Shown: positions 1 to 4,835 of the stretch, piece after piece
Numbering within the stretch: the first letter of the stretch is position 1
Layout of the letters: the number at the start of each line of letters is the position of its first letter
Assembly (NCBI GenBank): GCA_001803815.1
Contig: MHEL01000122.1
Span: 221 to 6,764 of the forward strand
Direction of reading: 5' to 3'
Length of the DNA stretch: 6,544 bases
Source: Nitrospirae bacterium RBG_19FT_COMBO_42_15
GTDB lineage: Bacteria > Nitrospirota > CAKKRA01 > 9FT-COMBO-42-15
Position numbers and translations under genes: made by a program
Notes under the pieces: model-generated
The model's database searches: none
What the model saw: the letters and a program-made list of their open reading frames with translations, nothing else
Told to the model about the DNA's origin: nothing

Positions 1-24
1 TGCCCTATTATCTTCATCTGATGA

Positions 25-42
25 GGCGCATTGCAATGCGCC
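25..42. repeat. Perfect 18-bp palindrome downstream of the cytochrome operon
   Basis: GGCGCATTGCAATGCGCC is fully self-complementary and can form a 7-bp stem with a TGCA loop. It begins 15 bp beyond the stop codon of the last cytochrome gene (minus strand). A second small palindrome, TCATCTGATGA at 14-24, directly adjoins it. No T-run follows on the minus strand, so it is not a textbook intrinsic terminator. It may stabilise the 3' end of the mRNA, act as a weak terminator, or be one copy of a dispersed REP-like repeat. The palindrome is certain; its function is inferred. Confidence 0.6.
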
Positions 43-57
43 CTTACTTTATTAAAT

Positions 58-888
58 CTATTTTGCTACCTTGCGGTTGCCGCCCTCAATAGAGTATCCA
101 CCCTTTAATCCGCCGCCGCGTCCGCCAAGCTGAGCCTCTACAATCTCCTGCAGCTCCTTAAATTCTGCGTTCTTGTCTGCATTAAGAGCTGTTACATCAC
201 TTGGAGATGCTTTGTAAGGAGCATCGGAAATTGCCCTTAAGAATGCCACAACATTCCAGATATCCTGATCCTGAAGCACATTGCCCCATGCAGGCATTGC
301 ATCAGCTAATTCAACTGCAATACCGCCGCCTTTAATTACGCCAAAGAGCTGGACATTTGTCCTCTTGTTCATGTAGTCGCCCTTTGTTAACGGCCTTGGC
401 CTTGGGTCCATCTCTATTGCATTAGGACCGTCACCCTGACCTTGCCAGCCGTGGCATGATACGCAATAGAAATAGTACCAGTGCTTGCCCTGATTTGGGT
501 CTGCGCCTGCAATTACTGAAGTATACTTTCCTGACCAGACATTAACCCACTGATCCCTTGCATCTGCATCACTTAGCTTGCCAACCTTTTCCTTCCTATC
601 CCATAGCTCTGTTTTTCCTGTTCCCTTCGCGTAACCGCTCTCGCCTTTTTCAATGGTTGCGCCCTTTGACCTCTTGCCAACACCTGTCAGATAGTCATAA
701 CCCTTTACACCGTAGGTTGCGCCTGCCTTGCCATCCATCATGTCAACTGCCTCTTTACCGTAGTTGTCCCTCGCCTTTTTCAGGACATCATCTGGCTGAA
801 CCGGCCTCTTCTCCTCTGCTGCAATTGATAGTGATGCTGCAAATAAAACCATTACTGCTAATACTGCTACCTTCATTAAACTTTTCAT
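58..888 (-). CDS. Secreted mono-heme class I-type cytochrome c with long N-terminal extension
   Basis: Predicted periplasmic electron carrier of 276 residues. A signal peptide covers residues 1-23 (lysines, then a hydrophobic stretch ending near SIAA). The single haem motif CVSCH is at 142-146. A probable methionine axial ligand, Met198, lies in AMPAWG, followed by the usual C-terminal helix (DIWNVVAFLRAI). Roughly 115 charged residues precede the haem domain and match no domain I recognise. The C-terminus is glycine- and lysine-rich. I chose the ATG at 888 because GAGGAGG sits 7 bases upstream and the signal peptide starts there; the frame stays open to 933, but that start has no such support. 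It is the last gene of a three-cytochrome operon, 47 bp after its neighbour. The haem region resembles that neighbour (CxxCHGxxGxGxGxNA), suggesting they are paralogues. Redox partner unknown. Confidence 0.85.
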   Translation of the reverse strand: MKSLMKVAVLAVMVLFAASLSIAAEEKRPVQPDDVLKKARDNYGKEAVDMMDGKAGATYGVKGYDYLTGVGKRSKGATIEKGESGYAKGTGKTELWDRKEKVGKLSDADARDQWVNVWSGKYTSVIAGADPNQGKHWYYFYCVSCHGWQGQGDGPNAIEMDPRPRPLTKGDYMNKRTNVQLFGVIKGGGIAVELADAMPAWGNVLQDQDIWNVVAFLRAISDAPYKASPSDVTALNADKNAEFKELQEIVEAQLGGRGGGLKGGYSIEGGNRKVAK

Positions 889-935
889 ACTTCTTACCTC
901 CTCTCTTAATTTTAAGTTTTGTTGAATATTCATTA

Positions 936-1304
936 TTATTTAAACTTGCAATTACAAAGCTTGCTCAAATAAGGCACGAGTTCCTTTATCTCTTCCGATG
1001 TCATTGTCTTATCAAAAGGCGGCATCATAGTAGATTTGCTTGAAGCGGCGCCGCCGTCCCTTATAACATTTTCCACATCAGAGACAGTAAGCTTTGCCAT
1101 CTCAGCAGTATCTGTATGATTTTTAGGATTAACAGGCTGATCCGGTGTAGCATTTACCCCCTTGCCATCACCTTTTAATCCATGACACTGAGAGCAATAC
1201 CACTTATAGTTTACCTCTGCGCTGGCAGCAAAGGACTTATCAATACCAAAGAAGACTGTTACAAAAAGAATTGCCAACACTGTATATGTTAACCTTTTCA
1301 ACAT
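936..1304 (-). CDS. Small secreted mono-heme cytochrome c
   Basis: A 122-residue class I-type cytochrome c, probably a soluble periplasmic electron shuttle. The signal peptide is residues 1-26, with likely cleavage after SFA. The haem motif CSQCH is at 37-41. The expected methionine ligand is Met93 or Met94 in TMMPPF, followed by a C-terminal helix (SEEIKELVPYLSKL). The protein ends in CNC (Cys117, Cys119), two extra cysteines outside the haem motif. I start it at the ATG at 1304; an in-frame TTG at 1325 would place the AAAGGAG ribosome binding site inside the gene and add polar residues before the signal peptide. It is the middle gene of the operon, 39 bp after the di-heme gene. The family is clear; the exact pathway is not. 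Confidence 0.85.
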   Translation of the reverse strand: MLKRLTYTVLAILFVTVFFGIDKSFAASAEVNYKWYCSQCHGLKGDGKGVNATPDQPVNPKNHTDTAEMAKLTVSDVENVIRDGGAASSKSTMMPPFDKTMTSEEIKELVPYLSKLCNCKFK

Positions 1305-1343
1305 CTCTCTTTTCGCTCCTTTCAAGCCTTTACATAAGGCAGT

Positions 1344-2024
1344 TTATTTAAAGGTTGTTATATGCTGGGCAACAGCCTTCATGTCGTTATCATTCAGTAC
1401 GCCAACATACGTGGGCATCCTCTTTACAGGGATTAATGCCTTTGGATCTTTTAGATAGGCATATATCCAGTCGCCCCGCAGTCTCTTGCCTGCATCAACA
1501 AAACTTGGTCCTGTTAAGCCGCCGACAACCTTGCCTGCCTTTGTTACAGAATGACAGCCATAACAGCCCTGCTTCTTTTCAAATGCAATCTTGCCTTGGA
1601 TATTTGGCTTTCCATCTTCAATAACCTTTTCTGCCACATCCTTTGATATAAGGCTATTCAGGTATTCAGCTACCTGATGCGCCTCAGTAGCAGAGAGTTT
1701 TGCGTGATTTCCAGCATTCTTTTTTTCTATTGAATTGTATTCCATCGGCCTAATAGGCTTTGGATTCTGCAGCCATGATTCAAGCCAATCCAGCTTGAAT
1801 TTGCTGCCCGCAAACCATAGATCAGGCCCCTTGCGCTTCAGCTTATCCTCAAAGGTCTTATCTGTATTAGGACCTGCTGTCAAATGACAGCCACCGCAAT
1901 TTTTTGCTGTAAAAACGGACTTCCCTTCTGCTGGACTTGCATCTGCTGATTGATTGACCCCCATGATGATAAGAAACACAAGAACAGCCAATGCCCCTGC
2001 AAAAATCTTAAAAAATCCTTTCAT
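1344..2024 (-). CDS. Secreted di-heme cytochrome c with two tandem domains
   Basis: Periplasmic or membrane-anchored di-heme cytochrome c of 226 residues. Residues 1-29 form a signal peptide or N-terminal anchor with a hydrophobic core at about 7-22. Domain 1 has CGGCH at 43-47 with Met94 as probable axial ligand. Domain 2 has CYGCH at 154-158 with Met203 (RMPTY). The two halves are visibly related: each haem is followed by a GP(D/S) segment, then a D-W-(L/I) helix, then a Leu-x-(N/D)-Pro-Lys stretch leading to the methionine, which indicates an internal duplication. AAAGGAG lies 7 bases before the ATG. It is the first gene of the leftward operon, under the promoter at 2203-2231. It could pass electrons between a membrane quinol oxidoreductase and the mono-heme cytochromes; that is inference. 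Confidence 0.87.
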   Translation of the reverse strand: MKGFFKIFAGALAVLVFLIIMGVNQSADASPAEGKSVFTAKNCGGCHLTAGPNTDKTFEDKLKRKGPDLWFAGSKFKLDWLESWLQNPKPIRPMEYNSIEKKNAGNHAKLSATEAHQVAEYLNSLISKDVAEKVIEDGKPNIQGKIAFEKKQGCYGCHSVTKAGKVVGGLTGPSFVDAGKRLRGDWIYAYLKDPKALIPVKRMPTYVGVLNDNDMKAVAQHITTFK

Positions 2025-2196
2025 CCATTAGCTCCTTTCCCTTTTAAAATTTATATTACTAACTGATTTTTTTTACTGACAGTCTTTTTGTCTTTATTTA
2101 CTCCCCCCTACTCTAAGAAGCTAACAAAACAATAATCCATCCCCTCCCTTCTAAATTTAAAATCAGTCATTTTTTTGGTGAGTCTTTTTTTGAAGT
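2025..2196 (-). other. Long 5' leader of the cytochrome operon
   Basis: About 170 bases separate the predicted start site (near 2196) from the di-heme cytochrome ATG. On the transcribed strand the leader is rich in A and G, with several A-runs and two G-rich tracts (complements of 2103-2108 and 2141-2151). I see no strong hairpin, riboswitch fold or convincing leader peptide. A small ACTGACAGT palindrome lies at 2075-2083. The length is unusual for a simple operon, but no specific mechanism can be supported. Confidence 0.4.
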
Positions 2197-2197
2197 G

Positions 2198-2217
2198 GGG
2201 ATAACATATCTTATCCC
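2198..2217. promoter_or_regulatory. Operator-like palindrome over the -10 of the cytochrome promoter
   Basis: Perfect 7-bp arms GGGATAA (2198-2204) and TTATCCC (2211-2217) flank a 6-bp spacer. The minus-strand -10 hexamer (2203-2208) lies in its middle, a position where a bound repressor would block RNA polymerase. GATAA/TTATC half-sites recall the Fur-box half-site, but spacing differs from the classical 19-bp Fur box and the 15-bp PerR box. The regulator is therefore unassigned; the neighbouring Fur-family protein is one candidate. Confidence 0.5.
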
Positions 2218-2231
2218 TAATATTTTGTCAA
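2203..2231 (-). promoter_or_regulatory. Sigma70-type promoter of the cytochrome operon
   Basis: Read on the minus strand, a perfect TTGACA -35 box (2226-2231) is followed after 17 bp by TATGTT (2203-2208, 4 of 6 matches to TATAAT). Transcription would begin near 2196. The -35 box lies in the left arm of the inverted repeat at 2225-2262, back to back with the -35 box of the regulator gene. Confidence 0.65.
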
Positions 2232-2262
2232 GCAAAAAAACCCTATTTTTTTTACTTGACAA
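2225..2262. repeat. 38-bp inverted repeat holding both divergent -35 boxes
   Basis: The left arm 2225-2240 starts TTGTCAAG and continues into an A-run. The right arm 2247-2262 is a T-run ending CTTGACAA. The 16-bp arms pair with one mismatch (C2233 against A2254) around a CCCTAT centre. Each arm carries one TTGACA hexamer, so the repeat sets up two back-to-back promoters. The A/T-tracts between them could bend the DNA. Confidence 0.75.
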
Positions 2263-2284
2263 GGAAGAGGAATTAATGTATATT
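2256..2284 (+). promoter_or_regulatory. Sigma70-type promoter of the Fur-family regulator and cupin genes
   Basis: A perfect TTGACA (2256-2261), a 17-bp spacer and TATATT (2279-2284, 5 of 6 matches) predict a start site near 2291 and a leader of about 40 bases before the ATG at 2332. The -10 box overlaps the palindrome at 2282-2303 by three bases, which suggests a repressible promoter. Confidence 0.75.
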
Positions 2285-2303
2285 TTTATCAATTAATAAA
2301 AAT
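2282..2303. promoter_or_regulatory. Probable autoregulatory operator of the Fur-family gene
   Basis: A 22-bp palindrome with arms ATTTTTAT (2282-2289) and ATAAAAAT (2296-2303) around CAATTA, giving one mismatched pair overall. It spans the 3' edge of the -10 box and the predicted start site, a typical repressor position, directly before a Fur/PerR-type gene. It is AT-rich like PerR and Fur boxes but does not match either consensus closely, so binding by the adjacent regulator is inferred from position and symmetry. Confidence 0.5.
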
Positions 2304-2331
2304 TACCATTTAGGAATAAATACTAAATACT

Positions 2332-2760
2332 ATGAGCGAGATAGCTGAATTTTTAACAGACTGTAAAAAAATGGGTATTAAGATTACACCGCAGAGGCTT
2401 GCAATATATAAGATACTTGCTGCCAAGGCAAAGCATCCAACTATAAATGAACTATATGAGGAGATAAAGAAAGACTATCCTTCTTTATCATTAAATACTA
2501 TATATAAGACTATCCAGCTTTTTATTGAACTCGGCATAGTCTCGCAATTTACATCAAGAGAGGGTGTAATACGGTATGAAGCAAAACTATTGCCGCATCA
2601 CCATGTCTTATGCTTAAAATGCAGAAAGATTCATGATGTATTTGACAGCTCCCTTGATGAGCTCAAGATATCGCCGCCATTAAAAAACGAGTTTGAAATA
2701 ATAAGACATGATGTAATATTTTACGGTTATTGCAGTGAATGTAAGCAGGAAGGGAGGTGA
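2332..2760 (+). CDS. perR: Fur-family repressor, PerR-like (peroxide/metal sensing)
   Basis: Cytoplasmic DNA-binding regulator of 142 residues, normal family length. The N-terminal winged helix covers about residues 1-84, with TPQR at 19-22 and the recognition helix SLNTIYKTI at 53-61. The C-terminal metal/dimer domain has two structural zinc pairs, C94xxC97 and C134xxC137. Candidate regulatory ligands align with those of Bacillus PerR: His35, Glu83, His89, His91 and Asp102. Aspartate at 102 (KIHD) favours a peroxide-sensing PerR over Fur; Glu83, where PerR usually has Asp, is a small departure. The adjoining rubrerythrin and ferritin genes support that role. No strong ribosome binding site precedes the ATG at 2332 (only AGGA 16 bases away), so translation may be weak. 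The gene has its own promoter and a probable autoregulatory palindrome. Zur or Fur function cannot be excluded. Confidence 0.82.
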   Translation: MSEIAEFLTDCKKMGIKITPQRLAIYKILAAKAKHPTINELYEEIKKDYPSLSLNTIYKTIQLFIELGIVSQFTSREGVIRYEAKLLPHHHVLCLKCRKIHDVFDSSLDELKISPPLKNEFEIIRHDVIFYGYCSECKQEGR

Positions 2761-2764
2761 AAAT

Positions 2765-3106
2765 ATGGATTGCGTAGATGTATTAAAAAAGAAGGATTTT
2801 AAGGACGACGGAGTAAATAAGGTAAGCTATTTAAAGACTGACCAGATAACAGAGGACACCTATTATTTTAAAGACGGCCAGGTGCTGGATTATCACAGGC
2901 ATCCGGAGGGCGACCAGATATTCTTTATTAATGACGGCGAAGGAGAATTCTATCTTGACAATGGAAAAGAGGAAAAGGTCCCTGTAAAGGCAGGCATGAC
3001 GCTGCTTGCGCCAAAGAATGTATGGCATAAGCTTGTATGCACAAGCAAGAGCGGTCTTGTGGCATCACAGGTTACAAAACAGCCTGCGGGCATGGAAAAG
3101 AGATAA
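2765..3106 (+). CDS. Small single-domain cupin protein
   Basis: Predicted cytoplasmic beta-barrel protein of 113 residues. Cupin motif 1 runs from Gly38 to Gly60, with metal-binding candidates His44 and His46 and an Asp50-Gln51 pair where many cupins have a glutamate. Motif 2 contains Gly77, Pro83 and His88 (PKNVWH). It therefore looks able to bind a metal, but the family is too broad to name a substrate. The ATG at 2765 is chosen because GGGAGGTGA lies just upstream, overlapping the regulator's stop codon. The GTG at 2735 is less likely. The 4-bp gap implies co-transcription and translational coupling with the PerR-like gene, so a role tied to oxidative or metal stress is plausible but unproven. 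Confidence 0.8.
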   Translation: MDCVDVLKKKDFKDDGVNKVSYLKTDQITEDTYYFKDGQVLDYHRHPEGDQIFFINDGEGEFYLDNGKEEKVPVKAGMTLLAPKNVWHKLVCTSKSGLVASQVTKQPAGMEKR

Positions 3107-3115
3107 CAAAGATTC

Positions 3116-3144
3116 TTGACTTTAAATTGCAACTGGCGTATATT
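3116..3144 (+). promoter_or_regulatory. Candidate promoter just after the cupin gene
   Basis: TTGACT (3116-3121), a 17-bp spacer and TATATT (3139-3144) give 5 of 6 matches in each box. Transcription would begin near 3151 and run through the hairpin at 3189-3220 towards rubrerythrin, giving either a short hairpin RNA or a leader of about 200 bases. The -35 box falls within the left arm of the terminal inverted repeat. Confidence 0.45.
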
Positions 3145-3188
3145 TTTTTTGTATCAAAGATTCAGTTCTGTATAAAATTCATGAAATG

Positions 3189-3220
3189 GAAGTTCCCCGC
3201 AGTCTGCTGCGGGGAACTTC
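3189..3220 (+). terminator. Strong hairpin, possible terminator of the regulator-cupin operon
   Basis: Perfect 14-bp arms (3189-3202 and 3207-3220) with a GC-rich core (CCCCGCAG/CTGCGGGG) close a TCTG loop, 82 bp past the cupin stop codon. No T-run follows, so it is not a canonical intrinsic terminator. Termination, mRNA 3' stabilisation or a dispersed repeat are all possible. The structure is certain; the role is not. Confidence 0.5.
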
Positions 3221-3264
3221 ACGAGTCAAGAATCCAGTCAATTTATAGTTTCTCAAAATCGCAA

Positions 3265-3284
3265 TTCTTTATAATATTAAAGAA
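3265..3284. promoter_or_regulatory. Rubrerythrin -10 box within an operator-like palindrome
   Basis: A perfect TATAAT (3270-3275) sits inside a palindrome with arms TTCTTTA (3265-3271) and TAAAGAA (3278-3284) around a 6-bp centre. TTATAAT at 3269-3275 equals the left half of the PerR box consensus TTATAATNATTATAA; the right half matches only partly. The -35 region is weak. This would put the rubrerythrin gene, 64 bp downstream, under a repressor such as the PerR-like protein. Predicted from symmetry and position only. Confidence 0.45.
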
Positions 3285-3348
3285 CGCAGGCTAAAAAAAG
3301 CAGAAGCGGTTTCTTTTCCCTATGGTTTTATAGAAAGGAGCATGTCCA

Positions 3349-3852
3349 ATGAGAAAAATGACAGAAGAAAATCTGAAGGCTGCGTTTGCCGGAGAAAGTC
3401 AGGCGCACATGAAATACCTCGCCTTTGCAGAAAAGGCGGAGCATGAAGGAAGATTAAATACTGCAAGACTCTTTAAGGCAATTGCTTATGCAGAGAAGGT
3501 TCATGCAACAAACCACCTAAAGGCATTGGGCGGCATAAAGGCAACCTCTGAGAATTTAGACTCTGCTGTTGCAGGAGAGACATTTGAGGTGGAAGAGATG
3601 TATCCTGCATATAATAATGTAGCGGATTTACAGAATGAGAAGGCAGCAAAAAAGAGTATGGGCTGGGCAGAGGAGGCGGAAAAGATACATATTACCATGT
3701 ATCAAAATGCAAAGAAGGCTGCCTTAAAAGGCGAGGATGTCAAGATCGGGGATGTATATATCTGCGACTTCTGCGGCTATACAGCAGATGGAAAGGTTCC
3801 TGACAAATGCCCGCTTTGCGGCGCAGCAAAAGATAAGTTTAAGAAATTTTAA
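3349..3852 (+). CDS. rbr: Rubrerythrin (diiron peroxidase with C-terminal rubredoxin domain)
   Basis: Cytoplasmic enzyme that in this family reduces hydrogen peroxide to water using electrons passed through its FeS centre, protecting anaerobes from oxygen. It has 167 residues, slightly shorter than the well-studied rubrerythrins of about 190. The ferritin-like four-helix domain (about 5-127) carries the diiron ligand candidates Glu16, Glu49 with His52, Glu77 and Glu80, and Glu111 with His114. The rubredoxin domain (137-167) has C139xxC142 and C154xxC157 with the short spacing typical of rubrerythrins. AAAGGAG lies 8 bases before the ATG at 3349. It begins a same-strand series of four redox genes and has an operator-like palindrome on its -10 box, fitting peroxide-responsive control. 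Confidence 0.95.
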   Translation: MRKMTEENLKAAFAGESQAHMKYLAFAEKAEHEGRLNTARLFKAIAYAEKVHATNHLKALGGIKATSENLDSAVAGETFEVEEMYPAYNNVADLQNEKAAKKSMGWAEEAEKIHITMYQNAKKAALKGEDVKIGDVYICDFCGYTADGKVPDKCPLCGAAKDKFKKF

Positions 3853-3863
3853 TACACTCACTT

Positions 3864-3933
3864 TGTCATTCCGAGCAAAGCGAGGAATCTCATCTCTAAG
3901 ATTGCTTCGCCGCTATCGCTCCTCGCAATGACA
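3864..3933. repeat. REP-like imperfect palindrome between rubrerythrin and the rubredoxin-like gene
   Basis: About 70 bp, starting TGTCATTCCGAG and ending CTCGCAATGACA, with inner blocks GAATCT and AGATTGCTTCGC, so the two halves can pair imperfectly. The same blocks (ATTGCGAG, AGATTGCTTCGC, GCAATGACA) recur at 4836-4965, so this is a repeat family present at least twice here. Such elements are common dispersed, non-coding repeats. This copy ends 26 bp before the next ATG and may affect mRNA stability within the operon. Confidence 0.75.
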
Positions 3934-3959
3934 CTATATCAAGGAAGGAGGCAGGAACT

Positions 3960-4292
3960 ATGAAATGGAAATGCGGTGTTTGCGGTTATATTCATGACGG
4001 CGACAATCCGCCGGAAAAGTGTCCAAAATGCGGCGCGCCAAAGGAGAAGTTTGAAAAATTAACAGATGATGCGGCAAGGCTGATTGAGAAGTCAAGGTTT
4101 ACTAATCTGCTTCACCATAAACTTGCTGCTTTACTGGATGAGGTTACTGCAATTAGCGACAAGGGTATCGCAGACAACCTTGACCCTGCTTGTGTTGATA
4201 TCTTTAAAAAGGCAAAGGCAGAGGCGTTCATAATATCGCAGATGACAAAGGCAGAAATACAGGGCCACATTGGCAAAGGCAAATGGGGCTAA
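3960..4292 (+). CDS. Rubredoxin-like protein with helical C-terminal extension
   Basis: A 110-residue protein whose first 34 residues form a rubredoxin-type iron site: C5xxC8 (CGVCGY) and C21xxC24 (CPKCGAP). The 12-residue gap between the pairs matches the rubredoxin tail of rubrerythrin, not classical rubredoxins with a longer loop, and the sequence is close to that of the upstream rubrerythrin tail. Residues 35-110 look helical (SRFTNLLHHKLAALLDEV, then a second Lys/Ala-rich helix) but contain no ExxH diiron motif, so this is not a second rubrerythrin. The function of the tail is not recognised. GGAGG lies 8 bases before the ATG. By context it probably carries electrons for the rubrerythrin or ferritin, which is inference. 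Confidence 0.82.
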   Translation: MKWKCGVCGYIHDGDNPPEKCPKCGAPKEKFEKLTDDAARLIEKSRFTNLLHHKLAALLDEVTAISDKGIADNLDPACVDIFKKAKAEAFIISQMTKAEIQGHIGKGKWG

Positions 4293-4305
4293 AAGAAGAA
4301 AATTT

Positions 4306-4376
4306 GATTACACAGATTATTAATAAGATTACACAGATTAAAATCTGAGCAATCGCTCTTTTAAATCGGTGTAATC
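4306..4376. repeat. Direct and inverted repeats built on GATTACACAGATT
   Basis: GATTACACAGATTA occurs at 4306-4319 and again at 4327-4340. A nearly complementary copy, AATCGGTGTAATC (4364-4376), pairs with the second one with one mismatch. Between them AAAA, GAGC, an AATC loop (4351-4354), GCTC and TTTT continue the pairing, so 4327-4376 can fold into one long imperfect hairpin. It fills the gap between the rubredoxin-like gene and the ferritin gene, ending just before the ferritin ribosome binding site. It is probably a dispersed repeat, and the GAGC/GCTC-TTTT part could act as a weak terminator. Confidence 0.7.
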
Positions 4377-4399
4377 TGTAATTAAGGAGGGATGTAAAA

Positions 4400-4822
4400 A
4401 TGAAAAATCAAAAAATCATAGACGCATTAAATAAAGACAGGGCAGATGAGCTTGGAGCAATAATTCAATACATGGGGCATCATTATACTGCGGACGGTAT
4501 GGAGAGCCCCGCTGTAGTTGGAATTTTTAAGGCAACAGCAATAGACGAAATGAAGCACGCCGAGATGCTGGCTGAGAGGATTTCTTATCTTGGCGGTGAA
4601 CCTGTGTCTAAACCGTCTGATATAAAGAAGGGCGGCGATCTAAAAAAGATGATGCAGGATGATTTAGCGAGTGAAAACGGCGCAATCAAACTGTATAAGG
4701 AGCATATCAAACTCTGCGCGGACGAAGGCGATATAACAACAAGGCGGATGCTTGAAGGTATTTTGGAAGATGAAGAAAAACATGCCGATACATGGGAGAC
4801 GATACTGGGAGTAAAGAAGTGA
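4400..4822 (+). CDS. bfr: Bacterioferritin-like ferritin
   Basis: Ferritin-like four-helix protein that would oxidise ferrous iron at a diiron centre and store or sequester it in the cytoplasm. The full bacterioferritin ligand set is visible: Glu17, Glu50, His53, Glu92, Glu125 and His128. Local sequence also follows bacterioferritin (DEL.AI.QY; IDEMKHAE; DEEKHAD). Met51 stands where bacterioferritins have the haem-binding methionine. At 140 residues it is about 18 shorter than Escherichia coli Bfr and lacks most of the short fifth helix, which may affect cage assembly. AAGGAGG lies 9 bases before the ATG. It sits in the redox-defence series with rubrerythrin, so limiting free iron during peroxide stress is the likely role. 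A smaller ferritin-like protein that does not form a 24-mer is the main alternative. Confidence 0.82.
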   Translation: MKNQKIIDALNKDRADELGAIIQYMGHHYTADGMESPAVVGIFKATAIDEMKHAEMLAERISYLGGEPVSKPSDIKKGGDLKKMMQDDLASENGAIKLYKEHIKLCADEGDITTRRMLEGILEDEEKHADTWETILGVKK

Positions 4823-4835
4823 TAGCTTATATTTT

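Larger units (their letters stand above)
3111..3234. repeat. 124-bp element with 11-bp terminal inverted repeats around a hairpin
   Basis: GATTCTTGACT (3111-3121) and its exact complement AGTCAAGAATC (3224-3234) bracket the strong hairpin at 3189-3220. A short direct repeat, CAAAGATTC, occurs at 3107-3115 and 3155-3163. The element lies between the cupin stop codon and rubrerythrin and contains no supported gene. It could be a small non-autonomous mobile element or an extended regulatory structure; no target-site duplication is evident. Confidence 0.5.

Noticed and set aside
558..1043. 161-codon open frame on the plus strand opposite the cytochrome genes
   Set aside because: It lies antisense to two clear cytochrome genes, has low-complexity Leu/Ser/Pro composition and no ribosome binding site.
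1355..1624. 89-codon plus-strand frame
   Set aside because: It is a shadow of the di-heme cytochrome gene and resembles no protein family.
2108..2140. Ten-residue leader peptide (MDYCFVSFLE) in the cytochrome operon leader, after a G-rich tract
   Set aside because: The Shine-Dalgarno-like tract is too close to the ATG, and there is no following attenuator hairpin or run of regulatory codons.
3037..3294. 85-codon plus-strand frame across the cupin end and the following gap
   Set aside because: It overlaps the cupin in another frame and reads through the hairpin element; no start signal.
3737..3931. 64-codon plus-strand frame at the rubrerythrin 3' end
   Set aside because: It runs out of frame with rubrerythrin and then translates the REP-like palindrome (the SFRAKRGISS pattern typical of such repeats).
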